Shown here piece by piece: positions 27,360 to 35,681 of a DNA stretch of 50,696 nucleotides. The notes under the pieces were generated by a model, which worked only from the letters and a program-made list of their open reading frames with translations, did not search any database and was not told the DNA's origin. Source of the stretch: Acetatifactor sp. (lineage in GTDB: Bacteria > Bacillota > Clostridia > Lachnospirales > Lachnospiraceae); the NCBI GenBank assembly GCA_022511465.1, contig JAFLRM010000023.1:1-50696 (forward strand), read 5' to 3'. Each line of letters starts with the position of its first letter. Position 1 is the stretch's first letter. Both the position numbers and the translations under genes were made by a program.

Positions 27360-28469
27360 ATGAACGAAACCGTTATCCATATCTATGTGAACACACCCGG
27401 ACAACTCCCCAACTATGACACGATCGGAGAGGCGCTGACTTCCATTGACGCCGGACTTTACGAGCATACTCCTCTGGCGGAGGGACAAAGCCCTCTGGAT
27501 GACAAGCCGTTCTCCACAGCACAGAGCTTTCCTGCGGAGTATTCCGACCTTCCCCCCGTGATCATTCACATTGGCGAAGGCATTTATCGGGAGAAGCTTG
27601 TGATCACCAGACCCAACATAACCTTTCTGGGTGCAGGCTGCGAAAAGACGACCATTGTCTATGGTCAGGGTGCCAAAGAGGTTCTTCCGGACGGCACCAA
27701 CCGCGGCACTTTCCGCACTGCGGCCGTTCGCATTGATACTCACGATTTCACGGCCAAGCACCTGACCTTCCAGAATGACGCAGGCTACGGCCACACGGTC
27801 GGGCAGGCGCTGGCTCTCTATGTGGACGGCGACCGCATCGCTTTTGAAGACTGTGTGATGTTGGGCAGTCAGGACACCTTGTTTACCGCACCTCTTCCCA
27901 TCAAAGAGGCGAAGCCGGGCGGCTTCAAAGGTCCCGGCGAGGCGAAGCCCCGTGTGCTGGGACGGCATTATTTCAAGGAATGTCTCCTGCGCGGTGACGT
28001 TGATTTTATCTTCGGAGGTGCGATCGCCTACTTTGAAGATTGCGTGCTCTTCTCCCAAAAACCCGGCAACCGGGTCCCCCCGGAAAGTCCGGACGGCGAG
28101 ATTTTCTACGGATATGTGACCGCCGCATCCACCCCTCAGGGGCAGCCTTTCGGCTATGTTTTTCAGGATTGTCATCTGATCAGCGACTGTCCTCCCGCCT
28201 CCGTCCTCTTGGGACGACCCTGGCGAGAGTGGGGCAAAACCGTGTTCCTGCACTGTAAACTGGGAGAACATATTCATCCCAAGGGATGGGACGACTGGGG
28301 CAAAGATCACGACCATTTCTTCTATGCAGAGTACGATTCCTACGGCCCCGGAGCCAATCCGGAAGGGAGAGCCTCCTTCTCCCATCAGCTGACGGCAGAA
28401 GAAGCGGCGGAGTATACGCCGGAAAACGTATTGCAGGGTTGGAAGCCTTTGCAGGACGATGAATTATAG
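27360..28469 (+). CDS. Pectin methylesterase (CE8), cytoplasmic
   Basis: Removes methyl esters from galacturonan, making it accessible to GH28 hydrolysis. The 369-residue protein carries the CE8 motifs: GQALALYV near 148-155, QDTL at 171-174 with catalytic Asp172, DFIFG at 215-219 with catalytic Asp215, and LGRPWREWG at 284-292 with the substrate Arg/Trp. An insertion after QDTL (about 177-200) matches bacterial members. It has no signal peptide, so it should act on imported methylated oligomers. Start at ATG 27360 after AAGAGG. It converges with the HerA-like gene with only six bases between them. Confidence 0.93.
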   Translation: MNETVIHIYVNTPGQLPNYDTIGEALTSIDAGLYEHTPLAEGQSPLDDKPFSTAQSFPAEYSDLPPVIIHIGEGIYREKLVITRPNITFLGAGCEKTTIVYGQGAKEVLPDGTNRGTFRTAAVRIDTHDFTAKHLTFQNDAGYGHTVGQALALYVDGDRIAFEDCVMLGSQDTLFTAPLPIKEAKPGGFKGPGEAKPRVLGRHYFKECLLRGDVDFIFGGAIAYFEDCVLFSQKPGNRVPPESPDGEIFYGYVTAASTPQGQPFGYVFQDCHLISDCPPASVLLGRPWREWGKTVFLHCKLGEHIHPKGWDDWGKDHDHFFYAEYDSYGPGANPEGRASFSHQLTAEEAAEYTPENVLQGWKPLQDDEL

Positions 28470-28475
28470 ACTTTT

Positions 28476-29984
28476 TTATTTAAATAAGGTTTTGAGGAGC
28501 CCTCTCTTCAGCACCTGTGCGCCTGTATTGATCAGCTGCCTCTCTATCTGATTCTTTCGGCGCTCCTGTGCTCTCTCCTTCTTCTTTTCCGCTGCCTCCT
28601 GCGCTTTTGCCTTCTGCTTGGCTGCAGCCGCTTCCTCCTTCGCCTTCTGCTTCTCCAGCTGTTCCCGAAGCTCTGCGTTTTCCGCCTCCAGAGCCTCCTT
28701 CTCCATCACACCCGTCAGCATCTCATAAGCGGACTCATTGTCCACCATCTGGTCGTAATGTTCCATGCCGTCGCGGGTCATCAGAGTCTGCCTGCTCTGC
28801 TCATCCACCGGTCCCATCAGACTCTGCGGACAGATGATGGCGGTTCTCTGTGCCATTCCGGGCACACCGCTCTCATCCAAAAAGGAGGTCAGAGCCTCGC
28901 CCACTCCCAGCTCCATGATAACATCCTCCGTCTTGAAATCCGGGTTGGCACGCATAGACTGTGCGGCCGCCTTGACCGCTTTCTGCTCCGCCGGCGTGTA
29001 AGCGCGCAGCGCGTGCTGTACACGGTTGCTGAGCTGCGCGAGCACGGAATCCGGAATATCACTGGGGCTCTGGGTCACGAAATAGATGCCCACACCCTTG
29101 GAGCGGATCAGCCTCACCACCTGCTCAATCTTCTGCACCAGAACCTTGGGCGCGTCTGTGAAGAGCATGTGCGCCTCATCGAAGAAAAATACCATCTTAG
29201 GTCTGTCCATGTCGCCCGCCTCCGGCAGATTTTCAAAAAGCTCCGCCATCATCCACAGAAGGAAGCTGGCGTACAGGGCAGGGTTCTGCACCAGCTTTAC
29301 ACAGTCCAGAACATTGACCACACCCTTTCCGTACACATCTGTCCTGATCCAGTCCATGATGTCCAGCGCAGGCTCCCCGAAAAACAGATCTCCACCCTGA
29401 TTTTCCAGGGGAATCAATGCCCGCAAAATACCGCCCACAGACTGGGTGGAGATGGCACCGTAGGTCATCGTGTAATCCTTGCGGTGCTCGTTCACATAGT
29501 TGAGGACCATTCGCAGATCTTTCAGGTCGATCAAAAGGAGTCCTTTGTCGTCGGCAATGCGAAAAACGATGTTCAGCACGCCCTCCTGCGCCGGCGTAAG
29601 GCCCAGTATGCGAGCCAAGATCTCCGGCCCCATGTCGGATATTGTAGCACGTACAGGGTGTCCATTCTCACCATAGATGTCCCAAAAGCAAACCGGATAC
29701 GCCTTGTAGGAGAATTGCTCCCGTATCCCAAATTTGTCGATCCGCTTCTCCATGCTGTCCGACTTTGCTCCGGGCAGGGCAATTCCAGACACATCTCCCT
29801 TCACATCGCACAGAAAGACCGGCACTCCCGCATCCGAAAAAGATTCCGCCAGTGTCTTCATAGTGATGGTCTTGCCGGTGCCGGTGGCTCCAGCGATCAG
29901 ACCATGCCTGTTGATCATATTCAAGGGGATCGTGACGCGCTCCTCACCGCTCAGTCCCACGTAGATACTTTCGTCTGTATACAT
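28476..29984 (-). CDS. HerA/YjgR-type ATPase (DUF853)
   Basis: A P-loop ATPase of the HerA-FtsK superfamily, related to YjgR of unknown role. The 502-residue protein has Walker A GATGTGKT at 32-39, Walker B MVFFFDEAHML near 259-269, and FVTQSPSDIP with the sensor Gln. The C-terminal 70 residues are a Glu/Lys/Ala-rich coiled coil ending in a basic tail. Proteins of this type are widespread and not known to belong to a defence system when, as here, no nuclease partner is adjacent. The next gene upstream is the TIM-barrel isomerase, 12 bases away. Confidence 0.9.
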   Translation of the reverse strand: MYTDESIYVGLSGEERVTIPLNMINRHGLIAGATGTGKTITMKTLAESFSDAGVPVFLCDVKGDVSGIALPGAKSDSMEKRIDKFGIREQFSYKAYPVCFWDIYGENGHPVRATISDMGPEILARILGLTPAQEGVLNIVFRIADDKGLLLIDLKDLRMVLNYVNEHRKDYTMTYGAISTQSVGGILRALIPLENQGGDLFFGEPALDIMDWIRTDVYGKGVVNVLDCVKLVQNPALYASFLLWMMAELFENLPEAGDMDRPKMVFFFDEAHMLFTDAPKVLVQKIEQVVRLIRSKGVGIYFVTQSPSDIPDSVLAQLSNRVQHALRAYTPAEQKAVKAAAQSMRANPDFKTEDVIMELGVGEALTSFLDESGVPGMAQRTAIICPQSLMGPVDEQSRQTLMTRDGMEHYDQMVDNESAYEMLTGVMEKEALEAENAELREQLEKQKAKEEAAAAKQKAKAQEAAEKKKERAQERRKNQIERQLINTGAQVLKRGLLKTLFK

Positions 29985-29996
29985 AAGTTCGTCTCC

Positions 29997-30833
29997 TCAC
30001 GCTTCCTCGTACAGCTTTAAAATGTGATCCTTACACTGTATATTGTCCTCCGGTGTGGTATTCTCCAAGGTTACATGGATAAACGGCTTTCTGGTCTTGA
30101 TGAACTTTAAGACGGAAGTATAGTCCATCTGCCCCAGTCCTGCACCCACGGACTTTAAGTTGTCGCCATCGACCACAAAATCCTTGATGTGCACCATCGC
30201 CACATCTTCGCCAAGAACCTCAATAGCCTCGTCCACGATGGCCACCTGATCCTGATAATTGCAGATATCCAGAAGGTTTACCGGATCAAGGATGATCTGC
30301 AGGTTAGGGGAACCTATCTCATCCAGCACCCTGCGGGCCCGCTTCGGATCGCACACAATATGCTTCCATACCGGCTCGATGGCCATCACCACGCCCATCT
30401 GCTCCGCATACTTCACTACCGGACGCAGATTGGTGATAAAGGTCTGAAGAGCCTTCTCCCCGTGGCACTCCGGCACATGGGTGTAGGTCTCGTTGGGTGC
30501 ACCGGTCTCCGTGCCTACCACTCCGCAGCCCAGCCAGGAGGCAAAGCGGATATGCGCCATATAGCGGTGAGTGATCTTTGCAAGCTGCTCCTTGTTAGGA
30601 TTAGCCAGATTTAAGTAACAGCCCAAAACGGCGATATCCACCTGATTTCTGGCAAACAGGTTCTTTAAGTACATAGCAAAACCAGGAGTCAGCGTCTCGT
30701 CTGTGGTCGGGTACTCGCTGATCACCTTGCCGAGGGCCAGATGACCACACTTAAAGCCCAGCTCATGCACATCCGCGATGCGCTCCTCAATGGGTAATTT
30801 CTTGGTGTCGTGTAAACGGATTCCTAACTGCAT
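29997..30833 (-). CDS. Sugar-phosphate isomerase/epimerase-like TIM-barrel protein
   Basis: Predicted cytosolic isomerase of the AP-endonuclease 2-like TIM-barrel family. The 278-residue protein shows metal-site segments: Glu in AIEPVWKHIV, ILDPVNLLD, MVHIKDF and HVTLENT near the C-terminus. ATG 30833 is preferred over a longer frame to 30941 because AAGGAGAAAC stands before it. It lies among pectin genes, so it may act on an unusual sugar released from pectin, but the substrate cannot be read from sequence. Its stop is 12 bases from the start of the HerA-like gene. Confidence 0.82.
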   Translation of the reverse strand: MQLGIRLHDTKKLPIEERIADVHELGFKCGHLALGKVISEYPTTDETLTPGFAMYLKNLFARNQVDIAVLGCYLNLANPNKEQLAKITHRYMAHIRFASWLGCGVVGTETGAPNETYTHVPECHGEKALQTFITNLRPVVKYAEQMGVVMAIEPVWKHIVCDPKRARRVLDEIGSPNLQIILDPVNLLDICNYQDQVAIVDEAIEVLGEDVAMVHIKDFVVDGDNLKSVGAGLGQMDYTSVLKFIKTRKPFIHVTLENTTPEDNIQCKDHILKLYEEA

Positions 30834-30941
30834 ATTGTTTCTCCTTCTCCCACTTTTCTGACGGTCGGCACGGTCACCGCTCACCGCCGCAACTATATTT
30901 ATTTTACCAACTATTTTACTCTTTGTCCATCCATACCACAC

Positions 30942-31826
30942 TTATGGCTGCTCCGCCATCCGCTTCATCAGCTCCAGACTGATGCCCTCGATCAGAATAT
31001 TCTCCGCATCGTAGGGCTTCTTCAGTTCCTCCGGTATGGCTTCCAGAAACTTAGCATAGTCGATCATACATACCACCCGATTCTCCGTGATGGAAAACAG
31101 GGAGATCACCCATTTATTTACCTCAAGCTGCTTTCCCGTTCGGTCGTCCACAATGCCAAGGGGCACCTTGGGTACTATCGGAAAAATACTGGGGGTATCC
31201 TCCGTACAGGCGTAAGCCCCAAAAGGACTGCCCAAATTGTCGTTGTTATCCCGGTAAAAGCTGGGCTTGGCATAGTAGGCGTCCACACTCTGTTTACTGT
31301 GCAGATAGTCACGGAATTGCGCAAAACCCTGAGATACTTGTTTCAGATCCTCGGCAGAAAGAGACAGGGGCCAAAATGCGCAGTACAACATCAGCGGAGC
31401 GCGGCTGATACTCTTTTCCTCATCCCCCAAACTGCGGAGAATACTCTGGTTAAATTCCAGCATAGATGTCTTACTCTCCATAAACTCGGAAAGGCTCTTG
31501 GACTCACCCTCCAAAAGGATCTCACATCCCTTCCAGAACTCCGCAATCCTCCTGACGCACTCATAAAAGTCGCCTAGCTCCTGATCACAGGCAGGTGTCA
31601 GTATCCGCAGATCCACCTTTTCCTTCTCACCCTGCTTCCAGACCACACTGGTTCCTCTGCCGATACGGGCCGGATGATAGAAAATAAATTCCGTCTCCCC
31701 CAGTTCCCCCGGACTCAGCCTGAGGCCATCAAAACAGCCATACTTTAGTTCCTTTCCAACTATGACATCCAGTGGCAATGCTTTCTTGAACAGACCTTTC
31801 TGTCGGATCGTTACCTCGATTGACAT
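30942..31826 (-). CDS. DUF4299 family protein
   Basis: A 294-residue soluble protein without membrane helices or signal. Its pattern (VTIRQKGLFKKALPLDV start, GELGETEFIFYHP, GRGTSVVW, and the ending YDAENILIEG) matches the DUF4299 family as I know it; the function is unknown. ATG 31826 is chosen for its GGGAG site. It sits between the GH28 and isomerase genes on the same strand with short gaps, so it may be co-transcribed with pectin genes. Confidence 0.7.
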   Translation of the reverse strand: MSIEVTIRQKGLFKKALPLDVIVGKELKYGCFDGLRLSPGELGETEFIFYHPARIGRGTSVVWKQGEKEKVDLRILTPACDQELGDFYECVRRIAEFWKGCEILLEGESKSLSEFMESKTSMLEFNQSILRSLGDEEKSISRAPLMLYCAFWPLSLSAEDLKQVSQGFAQFRDYLHSKQSVDAYYAKPSFYRDNNDNLGSPFGAYACTEDTPSIFPIVPKVPLGIVDDRTGKQLEVNKWVISLFSITENRVVCMIDYAKFLEAIPEELKKPYDAENILIEGISLELMKRMAEQP

Positions 31827-31882
31827 ACCGTTTCTCCCTATATGCAAACAAAGGCACAGCCACAGCCGTGCCTTCGCCTTCG

Positions 31883-33436
31883 TTATTTCACCAGCTCATC
31901 CACGCCGATGAACTCATAGGCCTCTCCGGCCTGACCTTCAATCTTCACATTGTCCAGCGTGAGCTTCGCCACGTTTCTTGCAAAGAGTCCTCTCTTGCTG
32001 CTCTTCTCCACACCCTCCGACATGGCAGGCACATCGCACTTGGCATCCTCCGCATAGGAGATGCTGATATTGCGCATCACGATCTCCTCGATCTTCTGCT
32101 CGGGAAGCCCGTCAAAATAGCCTGCTGCCACATGGCAGTTGGTGCACTCCATATTTTCAAACACCATCTTCTTGATGGAAGGGGTCCTGTCATCCACAGG
32201 GTACAGATCCCTGGACTGCACGTACTGGGTCTTGCCGTCGGGATCGCAGAAATAGAAAGCGTTCACCACCAGAGGCGTCATCACATGATCCAGCGTCAGG
32301 TTGCGGAAGGTAATGTTGCTTAAGATCGCATCCTTGCCGCGCCCGCGTCTGGTCTTGATGCGCAGTCCTCTGTCCGTGTGGCGGAAAATGCAGTCCTCCA
32401 CCGTCAGGTTCACCACGCCGCCTGCCATCTCGCTGCCCAGCGTCACAGCGCCATGCCCGTTCTCCATCAGGCACTGGCGGATGTGGATATTCTCGGAGGG
32501 CGTCTTGTGCTTCCTTCCCATGTAGATCTTGCCGCTCTTCACCGCAATACAGTCATCGCCCAGAGAGAAGCGCACACCCAGGATCTCCACATTCTTGCAG
32601 GATTCGGGATCCAAGCCGTCCGTGTTGGGCGAGTCCGCGGGATTCTCCACGATCACGCCGATAAATTTCAGATTGTCGCTGAAGTACGGATGCAGTGTCC
32701 AGGAGGGGGAATTACAGAACTTCACACCCTGGAGCGTGATATCCTTGCAGCCGCTGATAAAGAACAGTCTGGGACGGAAAGCGATATTCATCACCTTGGG
32801 ATTGTGCCACCAGTCCTCCTTGGAGGCGTTGCCGTTGATCACGCCCTTGCCGTAGATCGTCACATCCTCCACATTCACACCACAGATCACACCGGAGAAC
32901 ATAGGCAGGGGATTCCCCTCCCATGTGCCCAGATTGTACTCATCCTGCTCGTCATAGCTCTGGATCATGGGCGGGAAGATGGGGAACTTTGTCCTATCCG
33001 TAAAGGCTCTCAGCTCCGCGCCCTCCGCCAGCTCCAGACGCAGGTGGCTCTTCAAAAACAGGCTTGTGATACGATAGATACCCGCCGGAACATAGACACG
33101 GCTGTTCTCGGGACACGCCAAAATAGCTGCCTGAATAAAATGCGTGTCATCGTGCTCCCCGTCGCCCTTGGCGCCAAACTTCGTCACATCCAGCGTGACA
33201 AACTCATAATCCGTCTTAACAGTAACCTCACCCAGCTTCTCTCCGCCGTCAAACACCTCCACCAGATACTCTGTGTCCGGCTTCAATCCAAAGAGAGACG
33301 TGATCGTCTGCTGTGTGGTACCGTAATCCTCACCGTTCAACTTCACACTGTAGGGCTTCTTCGTAAAATGTCTGCCCCCGTCCTTAATCTCAATCGTCGC
33401 GCTGCGCGCTGTGTGCATTACCTGAACAATTTCCAT
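31883..33436 (-). CDS. GH28 polygalacturonase-like hydrolase, cytoplasmic
   Basis: Hydrolyses alpha-1,4-galacturonan or rhamnogalacturonan oligomers. The 517-residue protein has an N-terminal fibronectin-III-like domain (about 1-78) and a right-handed beta-helix with GH28 catalytic motifs: NTDGLD at 271-276 (Asp273), GDDC at 293-296 (Asp294 and Asp295), GHG at 327-329 (His328), and RIK at 359-361. There is no signal peptide, so it should act inside the cell, probably as an exo-enzyme on imported oligomers. Its start is preceded by GAGGATAT. It lies 85 bases downstream of the half-length GH105-like gene. Confidence 0.93.
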   Translation of the reverse strand: MEIVQVMHTARSATIEIKDGGRHFTKKPYSVKLNGEDYGTTQQTITSLFGLKPDTEYLVEVFDGGEKLGEVTVKTDYEFVTLDVTKFGAKGDGEHDDTHFIQAAILACPENSRVYVPAGIYRITSLFLKSHLRLELAEGAELRAFTDRTKFPIFPPMIQSYDEQDEYNLGTWEGNPLPMFSGVICGVNVEDVTIYGKGVINGNASKEDWWHNPKVMNIAFRPRLFFISGCKDITLQGVKFCNSPSWTLHPYFSDNLKFIGVIVENPADSPNTDGLDPESCKNVEILGVRFSLGDDCIAVKSGKIYMGRKHKTPSENIHIRQCLMENGHGAVTLGSEMAGGVVNLTVEDCIFRHTDRGLRIKTRRGRGKDAILSNITFRNLTLDHVMTPLVVNAFYFCDPDGKTQYVQSRDLYPVDDRTPSIKKMVFENMECTNCHVAAGYFDGLPEQKIEEIVMRNISISYAEDAKCDVPAMSEGVEKSSKRGLFARNVAKLTLDNVKIEGQAGEAYEFIGVDELVK

Positions 33437-33520
33437 ATATCCTCACATTCTGCCGTCTGTACCGGCTTTTCACATTATAGGTTATTACACTCTATCCATT
33501 CAGTTTTTAGCAACAATCCC

Positions 33521-33991
33521 CTAAAAACACATCTGATACTTCTCCGCCAAAAGCAGATCCCGATCACAGGCATCTTTCACCGCACCGCAGAACCGCTCTA
33601 CCGAAGCCTCATCCTGCCCGTCAAAGGTGCCCTTTCCAGCCGGATCATACTCCGCAAGTGCTCTCTTCACCGCAGCGCGGAACATATCCACCAACTCCCT
33701 GTAATTCTCATAAATCTCCGGACTGATCTTCTCGATGGTCGCAAGCAGCATCTTCACATACGCCGATGCGTTGGCAAACGTAAAGTCTGCGTTGGCCTTC
33801 TGGTTCCACACGCGCATCTGCGCCATGATATCCGGATAACCCTCCTTCTTATTGACCTCCGTCTCATAGGCCGCATAGACAGGATAAACCTCAGCCGCAG
33901 CAGCATACGCATCCGCTCCGAGACCACTCAGGTCGAACAGTCCTTCTGCGGTGCGAGGCAGTGCCTTGATCTCCTCCGCCGTCATACTCAT
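33521..33991 (-). CDS. Half-length GH88/GH105-like protein
   Basis: A 156-residue protein that resembles only the second half of GH88/GH105 unsaturated glucuronyl/rhamnogalacturonyl hydrolases. The pattern AEVYPVYAAYE...YPDIMAQM matches their MPFYARYG...YDDIVKQF helix pair, and the next part (ASAYVKMLLATIEKI...LVDMFRAAVKRAL) matches their later helix pair. The catalytic Asp-containing N-terminal half is absent. ATG 33991 has a perfect AGGAGG upstream; the frame is open to 34078 without such a site. It could be a regulator-like or oligomer-binding half-domain, or a decayed enzyme still translated. The resemblance is by eye. Confidence 0.6.
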   Translation of the reverse strand: MSMTAEEIKALPRTAEGLFDLSGLGADAYAAAAEVYPVYAAYETEVNKKEGYPDIMAQMRVWNQKANADFTFANASAYVKMLLATIEKISPEIYENYRELVDMFRAAVKRALAEYDPAGKGTFDGQDEASVERFCGAVKDACDRDLLLAEKYQMCF

Positions 33992-34100
33992 AAGTTGTCC
34001 TCCTTCTCCATTATTTTCCGATAATTCCACGAAATACCTATACAATTCTATCATACCAAAAGTGAGGGGTTTTCTCAATCAGTTTTTGCCATAAAACTTT

Positions 34101-34140
34101 AAAAAGGAGGGACAATACCGCAGTATCCTTCCCTCCTTTT
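34101..34140 (-). terminator. Terminator after uxaA
   Basis: On the minus strand GGAGGGA pairs with TCCCTCC through an inner ATAC/GTAT stem, followed by TTTTT. It is about 60 bases after the uxaA stop. Confidence 0.75.
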
Positions 34141-34199
34141 CATAGGCTATTTTGTTGCGGAGTCATACTGCTCCGTCTTTGGTTACATTGGAAACCTCT

Positions 34200-35681
34200 T
34201 TACAGCGTTACGCCCTGCTTGAAGATCGCCATATCATGGAAACCTGCCGCCTCGCTGCACACCTGCTTGCCGGAGGCAACCTCCACCACATAGTCAAACA
34301 GCTTCTGGGTCTCGTCCGCCATGTTGCTGTCCTCCACCAGTACGCCGGCATTGAAGTCGATCCAATTGGACTTCTTGCCTGCAAGTCTGGAGTTGGTGGA
34401 GATCTTCACGGTAGGAACCGGTGAAGCGAATGGCGTTCCTCTTCCGGTGGTGAACAGGACGATGTGCGCGCCTGCCGCAGCCAGAGCCGTAGATGCCACC
34501 AGGTCGTTGCCGGGAGCACTCAAAAGGTTCAGACCGGGAGTCTTCACCGTCTCACCGTAAGCCAACACACCCTTTACCAGCGCGCTGCCGGACTTCTGGG
34601 TACAGCCGAGGGACTTATCCTCCAGAGTGGAGATTCCGCCCTTCTTGTTGCCGGGAGAAGGATTCTCGTAGATGGTCTGATCGTAACGCTTGAAGTATTT
34701 CTTGAAGTCGTTGATCAGATCCACGGTCTGATTAAACAGCTCCTCGTTAGCACAGCGGTTCATCAGAATGGTCTCCGCGCCGAACATCTCAGGCACCTCG
34801 GTCAGGATGGTGGTGCCGCCCTTGGAGATCAGCATGTCGGAGAAGCGTCCTACCAGAGGGTTCGCCGTGATGCCGGAAAGTCCGTCGGAGCCGCCGCACT
34901 TCATGCCGACCACCAGCTTGCTCACGCTGATGGGCTCTCTCTGGAAGCCGGAAGCGTAATCGATCAGTCCCTTGATGATCTCCACGGCATCCGCGATCTC
35001 ATCTTCGGACTCCTGGCTCACCAAGAACTTCACTCTCTTCTCATCGTAATCGCCGATATAAGGCTTTAACACGTCAATATTGCTGTTCTCACAGCCAAGT
35101 CCAAGCACCAGCACGCCGCCGGCGTTGGGATGGTTGATCAGGTCTGCCAAGATCTGTCTGGTATTTTCCTGATCGTCGCTCATCTGGGAACATCCGTAAG
35201 GGTGAGGAAAGGCGATAACCTCCTCCACACTGCCCTTCACAAATGCGTTGGCCTGCTTTGCGATAGCGGAAGCCACGTTGTTTACGCAGCCCACAGTGGG
35301 GATTACCCAGATCTCATTGCGGACGCCAACCTTGCCATCCGGGCGATTGAAGCCCATAAAGGTCACGTCGTCGGTCTTAACCTCCTCCACGGGAGTGGGA
35401 TCGTAGGTGTACTCCAAAAGGTCGCCCAGAGCTGTTCTCACATTGTGAGTGTGGATCCAGCAACCCTCCTTGATATTCTCCTTGGCATTACCGATACGGT
35501 AGCCGTATTTGATGACATCTCCTCCATAGGGGATATCCTCGATAGCCATCTTGTGTCCTGCGGGAATCTCCTCCTGCGCAGTAATATCCTTGCCCTCCAC
35601 GGAAATCACGGTTCCCGCATCGATGGTGTTCAATGCCACCACTACATTGTCATTGTCGTTAATCTTTAAGAAATCTTGCAT
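34200..35681 (-). CDS. uxaA: Altronate dehydratase
   Basis: Converts D-altronate to 2-keto-3-deoxygluconate, third step of galacturonate breakdown. The 493-residue protein has an N-terminal SAF domain (about 10-95, IDAGTVISVEG) fused to the catalytic part with GFNRPDGKVGVRNE near 110, the GCS-type metal region (PYGCSQ), and KCGGSDGLSGI near 255. This is the usual full length. Its start lies inside the end of uxaB (16-base overlap), so the pair is translationally coupled. Confidence 0.95.
   Translation of the reverse strand: MQDFLKINDNDNVVVALNTIDAGTVISVEGKDITAQEEIPAGHKMAIEDIPYGGDVIKYGYRIGNAKENIKEGCWIHTHNVRTALGDLLEYTYDPTPVEEVKTDDVTFMGFNRPDGKVGVRNEIWVIPTVGCVNNVASAIAKQANAFVKGSVEEVIAFPHPYGCSQMSDDQENTRQILADLINHPNAGGVLVLGLGCENSNIDVLKPYIGDYDEKRVKFLVSQESEDEIADAVEIIKGLIDYASGFQREPISVSKLVVGMKCGGSDGLSGITANPLVGRFSDMLISKGGTTILTEVPEMFGAETILMNRCANEELFNQTVDLINDFKKYFKRYDQTIYENPSPGNKKGGISTLEDKSLGCTQKSGSALVKGVLAYGETVKTPGLNLLSAPGNDLVASTALAAAGAHIVLFTTGRGTPFASPVPTVKISTNSRLAGKKSNWIDFNAGVLVEDSNMADETQKLFDYVVEVASGKQVCSEAAGFHDMAIFKQGVTL

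Noticed and set aside
28476..29984. HerA-like ATPase as part of an antiphage system
   Set aside because: No nuclease, Sir2 or other partner is adjacent; the protein matches the widespread YjgR/DUF853 type.
32378..34024. 548-codon open frame on the plus strand
   Set aside because: It runs antisense across the GH28 and GH105-like genes and is His/Leu/Gln-rich without motifs, typical of a shadow frame.
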